Assembly: GCA_029582165.1 (NCBI GenBank)
Contig: CM055877.1
Span: forward strand, 30,958,241 to 31,022,240
Direction of reading: 5' to 3'
Length of the DNA: 64,000 bases
Source of the DNA: Portulaca oleracea
Taxonomy: Eukaryota; Streptophyta; Magnoliopsida; Caryophyllales; Portulacaceae
Position 1 is the stretch's first letter; every line of letters begins with the position of its first letter. A program made the translations under genes and the position numbers. The notes under the pieces were generated by a model. The model saw only the letters and a list, made by a program, of their open reading frames with translations, was not told the origin of the DNA and ran no database searches. Positions 10,251-22,565 of this stretch are shown here, piece by piece.

Positions 10251-12221
10251 ATGACATCAAGTTTATTTATAATGGAAATAGAAGAATCTAAATCAAATTA
10301 GGGTTATGAAAATGAGCAACAAATAGCATTTTTGGCGTGCAATCGGGTAAACAAATGGAAGAAAATAAAGTGCTACGTGAAGGTTCTCTACGTGATGGTG
10401 GTTCGTCTCATGGTGATAGTAGTGTGAAGCATAAAGTGCATGAACGGTTGGATTTCAAAGTAGAAGTTCCCGAATTTAATGGTAGTCTTAATGTTGAGGA
10501 TTATCTTGATTGGATACATACGGTTGAACGTGTTTTTGAGTTGAAAGATTGTAGTGATGAGCTCAAGGTGAAGTACGTTGCTTTGAAATTAAGAAAACAT
10601 GCTTCTATTTGGTGGACTAACCTTCAAAAGAAGAGAGTTGCAAAAGGGAAAGAAAAGATCCGCTCTTGGGATAAGATGAAGTCAAAGTTGCAATCCAAGT
10701 TCCTTCCCCAATCATACGTCCACGACAACTACTACAAGCTGCAAAAGCTTGTCCAAGGCTCTAAATCGGTCGAAGAATACACAAGGGAGTTTGAACACCT
10801 CCTTTGGCGTTGTGATCTCAAAGAGAAGGAACAACAAATTCTGTACGTTTGATTGGTTTAAATGATTGGATACGTCATATAGTTGAATTACATTCATATG
10901 AATCCCTTGATGAGCTAAGTAACTTGGCTATGAAAGTGGAAAGACAAAGGAAGGAAAGGGCCAAGGAACCTCAAAGACCCTATACTCCACTCCCTTACTC
11001 TCAAACACAATCAAAAGCTCCACAAAATCAGCCCCCATCCTCCCTTAAACCCTACGCCAAACCCACATTAAACCAGCCACAAAATCCCCCATCCAAAACC
11101 CAAGTCCAAGAACCAAGAACATTAGCTCCAAGAAGGTGTTTTCGATGCCAAGGGTTGGGACATTATGCTCGAGTGTCCAAACAAGCGAGTAGTGTCTTTG
11201 GTGGAATACCAAAGTGCTTTATATGTAGAAATGAGTATGAGAAAGAAGAAGAAGTTAAGGTTGACGCCAAAGATGGGGAAGATGTAGTAGAAGAATACGT
11301 GGAAGAGTCGGATGAAGGAGAACTACTTGTGGTAGAAAGGGCCTTGAATATCACAAATGTGCCGAAAGATCAACTACAAAGAGAAGCAATTTTTCGCTCT
11401 CGTTGTACCATCCAAGGGAGAGTATGCTCCTTGATCATAGATGGAGGAAGTTGCACCAATGCCGCCTCTACAACAATGGTCAAGAAGTTGCAAATAGAGA
11501 TTAGCCCACATCCCACACCCTACACAATACAATGGCTAAACTCGCAAGGCATTCGTGTGGATCAACGAGTTTTGGTGAGTCTTTCAATTGGAAAGAATTA
11601 TCAAGATTCATTGTGGTGTGATATAGTTCCCATGGATACTTGTCATGTTTTATTGGGAAGGCCATGGTTATATGATAGACATGTCATACATGATGGGAGG
11701 GCCAACACTTACACTCTCACCATCAACCAAAAGAGGATCACTGGCACCTCTTGATCCACCATCTCGCAAAAGGAGAAACGCCATATTGTGTCAATCATGA
11801 AGATGGAGTATCAAGGGCATGAAGAGTATAAGGATCCTATTCTTACACATTTGGAGAAGAATGAAACGGATCCAAGTATCCATCACATTTTGAAACTTCC
11901 CACGAAGCATATCTTCCATGAGCATCCAAAAGATATCTACTTAGATCACTTGTCAAAAGGCAAAATTCGAAGGATGAAATAGCCCAAGTCATCAAGGTAC
12001 ATTGTTTCATGCTAAATGACAAGGGTAAAGTGATAAGAATAGACTTGGGAAGTGAGAAGCGACATGAACAACCCACGTTCAAGATGGGAAAACGCAAATC
12101 CAAGTCTTATGGTGTTCGAGAATTGATCGGAAGAAAGTTTAAGAAGTTCATCAAAGGAATCTATGATGACTTCAAAGCTTTCAAGAAGAAAGTCTTTGTG
12201 AAGAAGGCAAGTAAGAGTTGA
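10251..12221 (+). pseudogene. A2 gag-protease-tail (broken, divergent N-terminus)
   Basis: The first 60 or so bases after the ATG carry many substitutions found in no other copy, including an in-frame TAG (CAAATTAGGG for CAAATGAGG). The gag core is open from 10337 to 10852, then a loss near 10845 shifts it. The knuckle has lost bases (CATTATGCTCGAGTG), so the last Cys is out of frame. The frame returns in the acidic linker and stays open through IIDGGSCTN to 11754. The tail is 11788-12221 with a shift near 11955. Confidence 0.88.
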
Positions 12222-12263
12222 TTTTCCAAAGTTTGAGGGCAAACTTTTTCAACCGGGGGTGTA

Positions 12264-13090
12264 TGATGCATAATTGATGGCCTTATGCATCAAGGTCAAC
12301 CATAGAGACTTTACTATCCTACTCCAAGGCATTTCAAGTGACATCACTGCATCTCTACTCCTAGAGGACTATTGAGCTCCTTATCACAAGGGCCTTAAAG
12401 TTCTAATCAAGCCATATGATAGAGCTTTCTCTTATGTACATTTTGGTTTTTGAATCTTTAGTATTGGAGTTGTATTTTAGGAGATATTGTATTTTCTTTA
12501 AATGATGTCATAATTGAGTGGATGATGTAAGCCCCAAGGGCCTAATCTTGAAGAGGGGTGACGCCTAAGGAGGTTTCCTACTATAAATACCCCTAGGGGT
12601 GCCTTGTAAACATATCTCATATTCATACATTCAATATAATGTCCAAAGTCGACTTTAGTTCTCTCTAGTTTTGGCTAGAAATCGAATTCCCTTTGGGTTT
12701 TTCGTGTGAAATCTTCTTCTAATCCAAGATTGAGCATTCTTAGGTGGTGAAAGGAGGAGTAGGAGCTCTTGAAGATTGTGGTGTGGCTGTAGCAATTGGA
12801 GAGGCTTCGTTGCTCATTCTATCAAGTTCTTTCTCGCTTCGCTTGGTTCTTCATCATTGTAAGTCGCTTGTTTTCCATTTGTTTTGCTAGTTGTGAATTC
12901 ACTTGATTGTCTTCAAATTCATGATTAAAACTCACGAATCAGCCCCTAAATCATCTACATCTTTTGGCCTTTGATCTCGATTTCATTCCTTATTTCGCTC
13001 TATCTTTGATTCATCTCTGCAAGTTCTTACTGTGTTATGATCCGTGTTCTTTCTTGGCATTTTGGTTGAATTGTGATCCATTATGCATCA
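12264..13090 (+). repeat. Family A LTR 3
   Basis: 827 bp, shortened by small deletions. The palindrome is reduced to GCCCCAAGGGC. The PBS at 13094-13104 is TGGTATCGAGC. Confidence 0.95.
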
Positions 13091-13327
13091 ATTTGGTATC
13101 GAGCTATGTTTAGATGAATCTCCTTTGTTTCTTGCATAAATCTTGGACCTTGTTTTGTCACAAAATCACATAAACCCCACGTTATACACGCCTTTGATAG
13201 CTCTTCCAAGAACTCATCAAGAACCCATCAAGAACCCATCAAGAACTCATAAAAACCCGTAGCTCCTCAAAGAACCTCGCCCTAAACACAAACCAAGCCC
13301 AAATCCGCCCTTTCCTCGTGAGTTCAT

Positions 13328-15304
13328 ATGACATCAAGTTCATTTCTAATGGCAAACGAAGAATCTAAATCAAATGAGGTTTATGAACTTGAGCAACAAA
13401 TAGCATTTTTGGCGTGTGCAATTGGGTAAACAAATGGAAGAAAATAAAGTGCTACGTGAAGGTTCTCTACGTGATGGTGGTTCGCTCATGGTGATAGTAG
13501 TGTGAAGCATAAAGTGCATGAACGCTTGGATTTCAAAGCAGAAGTTCCCGAATTTAATGGTAGTCTTAATGTTGAGGATTATCTTGATTGGATACATACG
13601 GTTGAACGTGTTTTGAGTTGAAAGATTGTAGTGATGAGCTCAAGGTGAAGTACGTTGCTTTGAAATTAAGAAAACATGCTTCTATTTGGTGGACTAACCT
13701 TCAAAAGAAGAGAGTTGCAAAAGGAAAGAAAAGATCCGCTTGGGATAAGATGAAGTCAAAGTTGCAATCCAAGTTCCTTCCCAATCATACGCCCACGATA
13801 ACTACTACAAGCCGCAAAGCTTGTCCAAGGCTCTAAATCGGTCGAAGAATACACAAGGGAGTTTGAACACCTCCTTTGGCGTTGTGATCTCAAAGAGAAG
13901 GAACAACAAATTCTGGTACGTTACTTGATTGGTTTAAATGATTGGATACGTCATATAGTTGAATTACATTCATATGAATCCCTTGATGAGCTAAGTAACT
14001 TGGCTATGAAAGTGGAAAGACAAAGGAAGGAAAGGGCCAAGGAACCTCAAAGACCCTATACTCCACTCCCTTACTCTCAAACACAATCAAAAGCTCCACA
14101 AAATCAGCCCCCATCCTCCCTTAAACCCTACGCCAAACCCACATTAAACCAGCCACAAAATCCCCCATCCAAAACCCAAGTCCAAGAACCAAGAACATTA
14201 GCTCCAAGAAGGTGTTTTCGATGCCAAGGGTTGGGACATTATGCTTCGGAGTGTCCAAACAAGCGAGTAGTGTCTTTGGTGGAATACCAAAGTGCTTTAT
14301 ATGTAGAGCCGGAGTATGAGAAAGAAGAAGAAGTTAAGGTTGACGCCAAAGATGGGGAAGATGTAGTAGAAGAATACGTGGAAGAGTCGGATGAAGGAGA
14401 ACTACTTGTGGTAGAAAGGGCCTTGAATATCACAAATGTGCCGAAAGATCAACTACAAAGAGAAGCAATTTTTCGCTCTCGTTGTACCATCCAAGGGAGA
14501 GTATGCCTTGATCATAGATGGAGGAAGTCGCACCAATGCCGCCTACAACAATGGTCAAGAAGTTGCAAATAGAGATTAGCCCACATCCCACACCCTACAC
14601 AATACAATGGCTAAACCTTCGCAAGGCATTCGTGTGGATCAACGAAGTTTTGGTGAGTCTTTCAATTGGAAAGAATTATCAAGATTCATTGTGGTGTGAT
14701 ATAGTTCCCATGGATACTTGTCATGTTTTATCGGGAAGGCCATGGTTATATGATAGACATGTCATACATGATGGGAGGGCCAACACTTACACTCTCACCA
14801 TCAACCAAAAGAGGATCACTTGGCACCTCTTGATCCACCATCTCTAAAAAGGAGAAACGTCATATTGTGTCAATCATGAAGATGGAGTATCAAGGGCATG
14901 AAGAGTATAAGGATCCTATTCTTACACATTTGGAGAAGAATGAAACGGATCCAAGTATCCATCACATTTTGAAACTTCCCACGAAGCATATCTTCCATGA
15001 GCATCCAAAAGATATCTACTTAGATCACTTGGTTGAAAGGACGAAAATTCGAAAGGATGAAATAGCCCAAGTCATCAAGGTACATTGTTTCATGCTAAAT
15101 GACAAGGGTAAAGTGGTAAGAATAGACTTGGGAAGTGAGAAGCGACATGAACAACCCACGTTCAAGATGGGGAAACGCAAATCCAAGTCTTATGGTGTTC
15201 GAGAATTGATCTGAAGAAAGTTTAAGAAGTTCATCAAAGGAATCTATGATGACTTCAAAGCTTTCAAGAAGAAAGTCTTTGTGAAGAAGGCAAGTAAGAG
15301 TTGA
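13328..15304 (+). pseudogene. A3 gag-protease-tail (broken)
   Basis: ATG at 13328. Shifts lie near 13415, 13485, 13612, 13730 and 13785. The stretch 13925-14572 is open and covers the second half of gag, the intact CCHC knuckle and the acidic linker. Loss of bases at about 14505 disrupts the protease motif frame. The tail is open at 14867-15214 and ends early by CGGAAG to CTGAAG (TGA 15212-15214). It shares EESDEGE and HDG markers with A1 and A2. Confidence 0.88.
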
Positions 15305-15346
15305 TTTTCCAAAGTTTGAGGGCAAACTTTTTCAACCGGGGGTGTA

Positions 15347-15851
15347 TGATGCATAATTGATGGCCTTATGCATCAAGGTCAACCATAGAGACTTTACTAT
15401 CCTACTCCAAGGCATTTCAAGTGACATCACGGGCATCTCTACTCCTAGAGGACTATTGAGCTCCTTATCACAAGGGCCTTAAAGTTCTAATCAAGCCATA
15501 TGATAGAGCTTTCTCTTATGTACATTTTGGTTTTTGAATCTTTAGTATTGGAGTTGTATTTTAGGAGATATTGTATTTTCTTTAAATGATGTCATAATTG
15601 AGTGGGATGATGTAAGCCCTTAAGGGCCTAATCTTGAAGAGGGGTGACGCCTAAGGGGAGGTTTCCTACTATAAATACCCCCCTAGGGGTGCCTTGTAAA
15701 CATATCTCATATTCATACATTCAATATAATGTCCAAAGTTGACGCTTTAGTTCTCTCTAGTTTTGGCTAGAAATCGAATTCCCTTTGGGTTTTTCGTGTG
15801 AAATCTTCTCTTCTAATCCAAGATTGAGCATTCTTAGGTGGTGAAAGGAGG
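15347..15851 (+). repeat. Family A LTR 4, 5' segment (interrupted by element B)
   Basis: First 505 bp of the LTR, including TATAAATA. It stops at GGAGG where element B begins at 15852. The rest of the LTR is at 25631-25968. Confidence 0.95.
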
Positions 15852-16854
15852 TGATGTATATTTGATGGCCATATACATCAAGGACATCAAAGAAGACATT
15901 CAATATACATCATAGGAGCTTAATACTCGGTTATATGGCAAAAGAGCATCATTCACTCAAGTATCCCTTTCGTTTGAATGATTTCAACAAGGGCAGTTTG
16001 GTAATTTACTCTATAACTCTAGATATATACGTCTAATGAGGAAGTCATCCAAAGACATATTGAAGAGCATTGAAAGAGCTTCCCAATGGTTTTTGAATCT
16101 TGGAAACTGGACAAGTATCAAGGAGTTATAGTCTTTTCTTTCTAGAGTTGTATTTTAGAGTTTTATGATGTAATAAATGTGTAGGATGATGTAAGCCTCA
16201 AGGGGCCATTTTCTTGATTTGTACACGCCTAAGGGGGGGCTTGAGTAGTATAAATAGACCCTTAGGTGCCTTGTAATTCATTCATTCAATAAACCAAATA
16301 CAAACACAAGGTGTTGTTTTCTCTCTAGCTTTGCTAGTATTTCGCTTCTCTTGAGGGAGATTCGAGTCTATCATCTTCTTCTAGCTTAGGGTGGCATCCT
16401 AAGTGGTGATAGGAAGAGATTGAAGCATTCTTGAAGGTGGTGTGGCTGTATCCTCCAAGAATCTTCAAGAGCCAAATCAATCATTCATTCATCCAATTTG
16501 TTCATTCAAGCGTTCATCCATCTTTGATTGATCTTTCAAGCATCAATCAACATTCAACCTATCAAGAACCATTCGTCCACTCCATATTCGTCCAACAAAC
16601 GTTCAAGAAGTCATCGTTCATCATCATTCATCAATCGTTCCCTCCTTCAATTCGCCATTCACCCATCATTCATCAACACATCAATTGATCTTCATTCTTG
16701 GTAAACGAACTCCATCATCTTTTCGTTTATCTACATACCTTTTCATTCCATTTTGGATCCTTTAAGAACTTTGAGAAGCAAGATTCTTATCTTGGTTTTT
16801 TAAAGATCCTTAGCCTTTGTATAATTTGATCATCCTTGGTCTCATTATACATCA
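15852..16854 (+). repeat. 5' LTR of element B
   Basis: 1003 bp, TGATGTATAT to ATATACATCA-like ends. Positions 15852-15861 and the nearby ATATACATCA form a hairpin like that of family A. The open frame at 16431-16688 recurs in the 3' LTR (25206-25463) and is LTR sequence, not a gene. Confidence 0.95.
16249..16256 (+). promoter_or_regulatory. TATA box of element B 5' LTR
   Basis: TATAAATA in the same context as in family A LTRs. An AATAAA at 16288-16293 lies about 40 bases downstream and could serve as polyadenylation signal in the R region of the 3' LTR. Confidence 0.7.
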
Positions 16855-16858
16855 AAAT

Positions 16859-16870
16859 TGGTATCAGAGC
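16859..16870 (+). other. Primer-binding site of element B
   Basis: TGGTATCAGAGC, full match to the initiator tRNA-Met 3' end, four bases after the LTR. Confidence 0.92.
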
Positions 16871-16896
16871 TTAGGAGATTGATTCTCTTAGTTCTT

Positions 16897-17923
16897 TGAT
16901 GCATAATGGATCAATACAAATCCATTATACACGAAATGCTAAGGATCTTTCCACAAGTGAAAACTTGCAATAGTTGAATTTCTCAAAAACTAGTTTCAAA
17001 CGAAAGAATGGGATGAATTAGATTGAAAATGGACGAATGGAAAAGGCTAAACGAGAGTTCTAAATGTGATGAATTGAATGACAATCAAAAGAATCAAAAC
17101 AATGGAAAAAAACGTACCAATTGTAAAAGAACTCGTTGAATTGATGTAGAAACTTGATAGATTTTGGCAATGGAAATCTCCTTGATTGATACAGACACAC
17201 CACAATCAATTTGATATCCAACTCCTCCTTTGCACCATCCAAGATTGCTCCCTCTTGGAATAGAAGAGAAGATTCAAATGATTCTCACTCAAGAGAACCA
17301 GATTCTAACACAAATGTTATAGAGAAAAAAAAGCATAAGCTCTTGTTTGATTATGTGTTTAATATTGAATGTGAATGAATACAAAGGCACCCTAGTGTGT
17401 TTATTTATACTACTCCAAGACCCTTGACGTGCACTTAGGTTCAAGAAACCAAGAATCAACTATTACATCATATATCCTATTTATGACATCATAAAACTCT
17501 AAAATACAACTCTAGAAAGAAATTGCTATAACTCCTTCAATACTTGTCCGCTTTCAATGATTCAAAACCATTGAAAGCTCTTAAATGTACTCCAATCTGT
17601 CTTTTGATGACTTCCTCAATAGATGCTTGGATTTAGAGTTATAGAGCAAAATATCAAACTATACACGATAAGGTCCTCCATTGCCGCGAATTCAATAAGG
17701 ACTCTTATTGCCGAGAGTATTTTGAGCTCATTGATGACTTCCATATATGATTGTAATTCCATGTAGCTAGAATAACATCAAGGTCCTTCATGCTTGCTTC
17801 CTTGATGTATAGAGCTTAATAAACCATTGTAATTGATGATGTCGTTGATGTCTTTTGTAACTGAAGCTAGATCAAGGTCCTCTTAGCTAACCTTGATGTA
17901 TATAGCTAGGCTATTATGCATCA
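16897..17923 (-). repeat. 3' LTR of element C
   Basis: 1027 bp. On the plus strand it starts TGATGCATAATGG and ends ATTATGCATCA. It is followed at 17924 by the complement of the polypurine region (CTCCTCGGTTG on the plus strand). Confidence 0.94.
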
Positions 17924-17989
17924 TTCTCCTCGGTTGAAAAAGTTTGTCCTCAAACTTTAGACAAGACTTTCTTTAAAAAAAACACCATA

Positions 17990-20900
17990 TAACTTCAATC
18001 ACAAAACTTCTTTGATTCGTACTCACAAGTGATCATATAAACTTCTTCAAAGCCCTTCTTCCTTCTTTGTAATATGTCTTTCCATATGTGTTGTTCCCAC
18101 AATTTGCTTCTTCCTCTTACGTTTCTTGAAGAGACTACAAACTCTCTTCTTAAACGCTTTGAAATCATCATAGATTCCTTTGATGCTTGACTTGAACTTC
18201 CACTTTCTTCCAAATTTTCTCATAACTAATCCAATGACATCATGGAACTTCAAATCTCGTTTCTTCATAGAGAATGTAGAAACCTCATATAACTTCTCAA
18301 CTTCAAAGTATAGATTCACAAGCTTGTAACTCATGATGAAGACAATAGTAAGACTTCTTGAATCCATGGTACTTCAACCTTAGAATTCAAGCTTTCATCT
18401 CCATATAGTATAGAAGGATTGCAAATATCACAACATTGTAACGCTTGCTCAATGTCAACGATCATGCTAGGCCGTAAATAATACTCCTTCATCTTGTAAT
18501 ACATATTGAGAAGACCCAAATGATCAAAAGAACTTCCATGTACTTCCATGATTAAGAAGTCATGAATTCCACTCGAATACACAATTGATTCCTTTGAAAA
18601 GAAATCCATGAGTAATATGAAAGGGTTGTTGATGATGCTTCACATACCTTAAATACTTCTTTAAAATCATCATCATCTTCATATAACTCCTTGATATATC
18701 CAAGCTCGAGTAATTTTGAATCAAACATGTATCTCCTCGTTAGAAAACTTCCTTTAGTCAAAGGACTTGCTTCCTCCAAGTGACTTGATTTTGATGAACA
18801 AATCAAGTACTTCATCTCAAAGTATAACGATGGCTTGATCTCCTTATCATATGAAGCATACTCCAATACTTTGTAAGAATCACAAAGCTTAAGGATGAAT
18901 CCTCCATGATAACAATCCTTTGCTCAAATATCCTCATGATAACAACAAGTATGAATGTAAAGCCATAAGCATGAAGCTTCTCCTTTCTCCAATTAGTATA
19001 TCACCAAAATAATCCATGGGACAACTTCCTTGAGATAGGACTTCACCTTTCTCAACTCCATTTGTAATGAACAAATATGATGCGAGAATAGGAAATAAAA
19101 GAATATGATGATCTTTAGCATCCTTTAAGAGACATAGTACCTCAAGTATAGATGCAAGTATGGATCCTTCTTGAATATTTCCTTTCTTCCTTTTGTCCAC
19201 TTGAATTACTCCATTTGATGAGATATGTTGAGATAGCTCATTCTTCGACGAGAGGTAAGGACAATTCTCCAAGTACTTCTCCAATTCTCCTTGTGGCTCC
19301 TCATGCTTTGTCATGATCAAGACTAACTCCAAAGGATTTACATGCTCCTTTCTACTTCTACTACATACAAAAATGTTATCAAAGTATACAAATACAATCT
19401 CTTTACATTGCAATGGTACATACTCTTTCAAAATATGTTGTATACTATGAGAACCAAAACCGTTGATGTAGTTATCCACGAATTGAGTTTGATCCCAAAG
19501 AGATAAGAGAGAGGTCACTTGTCGATGGTGCTTGTCTTTCATCCAAATATTCACAAATGAGAACAAGTGATGGCATAGGATCTTGATCCTTTATAGGCTT
19601 ACGCCAACCTCCATCGTGTAAGAATGAGACTCCGTTCTTCAAATTCATGATACTTATTCTCCATAAGTGTCATAAGAATGCTTTGATCCTCCGTGGGCCA
19701 TGAGTTACAAGAGGGTAATAAGGACGCCTCTTGGAGCATGATACTCCAATCATACAACTTTGATTTTCCGCAAAGTATAACAAAAATCCATAGAAGTAAT
19801 ATTACAATATAATGAATCTTTGCAAATCTTGTAAAACAAAGACTTACTAAACTTCTTGGATCAAGGTGTATGTTGTCGCCATAAACGTAGAGTAGGAAGT
19901 GAATAGCTCTCCAAATCCTTCATTTTGATCCTCTTTGTAGAAACGCCAATGTCAAGATCAAAGCCCTCACAATACTACAATGGGAAGTACAATCTTCTCC
20001 TCCTTGATTCAATGGACATACTTCTTCTTGAATGGTATATTGAGAGTAAGAAATAGGCTCTCTTTGTTGTAGATCATTTGATACACTAGCCTCTTTCAAG
20101 ACTCTACTTACAACAAGCAACTCTTCTCCACTTAATTCTTCTACATACATCGCTTCTAGTACAATATCCTCTTCTTTTTCTTCCTCGTGTACTTCATGAG
20201 GCACGCTACATACCACATTCATGCCAAGTTTATGAACATCCTCATGCTCACAAATACATCAAATACCACACTTTCAATTTCCTGCATGCTTAATGATGTT
20301 TGACAATCAACCAAAGATACTTCTTCCTCCTTAGGACATGCACTTTCAATATGATCAAAACTTTGGCAATGTAGACATGTACTTGGAACAATGATTTCCT
20401 TTTCTTGGACAATAGGAGTGGGACTTTTGGGCTGATTTGAGGAGTTTTGGGCAAGAGGTATAGAGAAGTCTAAGGCTTGTTTTGTGGAGCTATGGATAGG
20501 ATGTTGTAGGGGCTGTTTGTAGGTTTTGAACCGTAGGTTTAGGAGATCTTTGTGGTCGCTTTGTAGGTCTTGACGCGAGGTTTGGGATTGATTTGGGGCT
20601 TTTGGGATGTTCTTGCGTGGGGTTTGTGGTTGGTATATTTGGTTTTAGTCTTAGATGGTTCTCATCCTAAGGTTCTTTCATCTTTGCCTCCATCTCAACA
20701 TTAAAAGCCAAAGAACTTAACTCTTCCAAGTTTGAATAAAATTGACATACAAAAATATCTAAAATGTAATCATAAAGACCAATTAAGTAACATACCAAGA
20801 CTTGGGGTCATCCTCCTCAAGAGCATACTTCCATAGTTGCATTCCGAATTGTATCGTATGGAACCACGCCCATGCTCCCTGCCTCATTCTTGCAAGTTTG

Positions 20901-21070
20901 ATGATGTGGTCTCTTTTGATTGGCGAAATTCTTCTTGGACATGATATCCCTTCTTCTTATTCAAACGTACTCCATTCGTAAGGAGCTTCATATTCATCAT
21001 CATAAGGACTCCTTTATATGAACCAAACGTGTTCTTAATCCTTCCTTTTGAAGGTTACCAAATTTTTCCA
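17990..21070 (-). pseudogene. C gag-pol remnant: gag, CCHC, protease, RT, RNase H, integrase zinc region, tail
   Basis: Read on the minus strand. The gag N-terminus is eroded (about 21070-20400). The CCHC knuckle is CLHCQSFDHIESAC at 20336-20377. A protease region (about 20050-19950) reads CPLNQGGEDCTS, so the catalytic Asp motif is gone. An RT piece HDGGWR lies near 19620. The RT catalytic box is YFDN (for YFDD) at 19375-19386, followed by SRKEHV and QHISSNGVIQVD. RNase H-like GVEKGEVLSQ and PMDYFGD lie near 19060-18990. An integrase H2C2-like pattern (H-x5-H, then C-x2-C as CDIC) lies at 18421-18540. The tail SIKGIYDDFKAFKKRV lies near 18150. Assignments rest on motif order typical of Ty3/gypsy pol. 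Many shifts and stops are present. Confidence 0.82.
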
Positions 21071-21298
21071 TTTGATTCAGATTTGATGTCAAATTAGAAC
21101 TCACGTTGGGTAAAGGATGGAATTAGGCTAGGCTTGTGTTTAGTCTTAGGGTTTCTTGTGGAGCTTAGGGTTCTTGATGAATTCTTGATGAGTTCTCGAG
21201 AAAACCCCAAGATGGCGCGGTGAATGGTGGTGAATGGCGTATATGGGTGTTGTTTTGATGAAAACAAGATAAAGAAACTAGAGAAATCAACTAGCAAG

Positions 21299-21309
21299 GC
21301 TCGATACCA
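21299..21309 (-). other. Degraded primer-binding site of element C
   Basis: The minus strand reads TGGTATCGAGC, lacking AG of the tRNA-iMet match. It is the same two-base loss as in most A units. Confidence 0.85.
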
Positions 21310-21313
21310 ATTT

Positions 21314-22337
21314 TGATGCATAATGGATCAATACAAATCCATTATACACGAAATGCTAAGGATCTTTCCACAAGTGAAAATCAGAATAGTTGAATTTCTC
21401 AAAACTAGTTTCAAACGAAAGAATGGGATGAATTAGATTGAAAATGGACGAATGGAAAAGGCTAAACGAGAGTTCTAAATGTGATGAATTGAATGACAAT
21501 CAAAAGAATCAAAACAATGGAAAAAACGTACCAATTGTAAAAGAACTCGTTGAATTGATGTAGAAACTGATAGATTTTGGCAATGGAAATCTCCTTGATT
21601 GATACAGACACACCACAATCAATTTGATATCCAACTCCTCCTTTGCACCATCCAAGATTGCTCCTCTTGGAATAGAAGAGAAGATTCAAAGGATTCTCCT
21701 CAAGAGAACCAGATTCTAACACAAGGTTAGAGAGAAAACAAAGCATAAGCTCTTGTTTGATTATGTGTTTAATATTGAATGTGAATGAATACAAAGGCAC
21801 CCTAGGGGTTTATTTATACTACTCCAAGACCCTTGACGTGCACTTAGGGTTCAAGAAACCAAGAATCAACTATTACATCATATATCCTATTTATGACATC
21901 ATAAAACTCTAAAATACAACTCTAGAAAGAAATTTCTATAACTCCTTCAATACTTGTCAGATTTCAATGATTCAAAACCATTGGAAAGCTCTTTAAATGT
22001 ACTCCAATCTGTCTTTTGATGACTTCCTCAATAGATGCTTGGATTTAGAGTTATAGAGCAAAATATCAAACTATACACGATAAGGTCCTCCATTGCCGCG
22101 AATTCAATAAGGACTCTTATTGCCGAGAGTATTTTGAGCTCATTGATGACTTCCATATATGATTGTAATTCCATGTAAGCTAGAATATCATCAAGGTCCT
22201 TCATGCTTGCTTCCTTGATGTATAGAGCTTAATAAACCATTGTAATTGATGATGTCGTTGATGTCTTTTGTAACTTGAAGCTAGATCAAGGTCCTCTTAG
22301 CTAACCTTGATGTATATAGCTAGGCTATTATGCATCA
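21314..22337 (-). repeat. 5' LTR of element C
   Basis: 1024 bp, close to 16897-17923 with scattered small indels (for example ACTTGCAAT against ATCAGAAT). It carries minus-strand TATAAATA at 21811-21818. Confidence 0.94.
21811..21818 (-). promoter_or_regulatory. TATA box of element C 5' LTR
   Basis: TATAAATA on the minus strand, in the same LTR position as the other families. Confidence 0.65.
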
Positions 22338-22565
22338 TTCTTGATCCATCTTTCACCATCTTTCCATCACAAATCCATCCCCACCATTCCCCCATCATCA
22401 CGCCACCCATGAGTTCTTCCAAGAACTCATAAAGAACCATAAACTCCACAAAGAACCCATAGCCCAAACACAATCCGCCCCAAACACAAAACTCGCTCGT
22501 CCTTTACCCATCCAAAACCCCTAAACCATGAATCTTGCAATCTTTTTGCACCAAGATTGATCAAG

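Larger units (their letters stand above)
16897..22337 (-). mobile_element. Element C: LTR retrotransposon with pol remnants, nested in B
   Basis: The 5441-bp insertion is on the minus strand with a perfect target duplication TTCTT (16892-16896 and 22338-22342). It lies just after the PBS of B. LTRs are 16897-17923 (3') and 21314-22337 (5'). The interior carries gag, knuckle, degraded protease, RT, RNase H and integrase pieces, then the conserved basic tail. At about 3.4 kb the interior is shorter than expected for a full gag-pol, so parts of pol are deleted. C is the third level of a nest: A array, then B, then C. Confidence 0.95.

Noticed and set aside
16431..16688. Plus-strand 85-codon His/Ser/Ile-rich frame, identical at 25206-25463, with relatives at 49494, 52194, 60428 and 62377
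   Set aside because: It is CATTCATC-type low-complexity sequence in LTRs of B, D and F, with no ATG in most. Not a gene.
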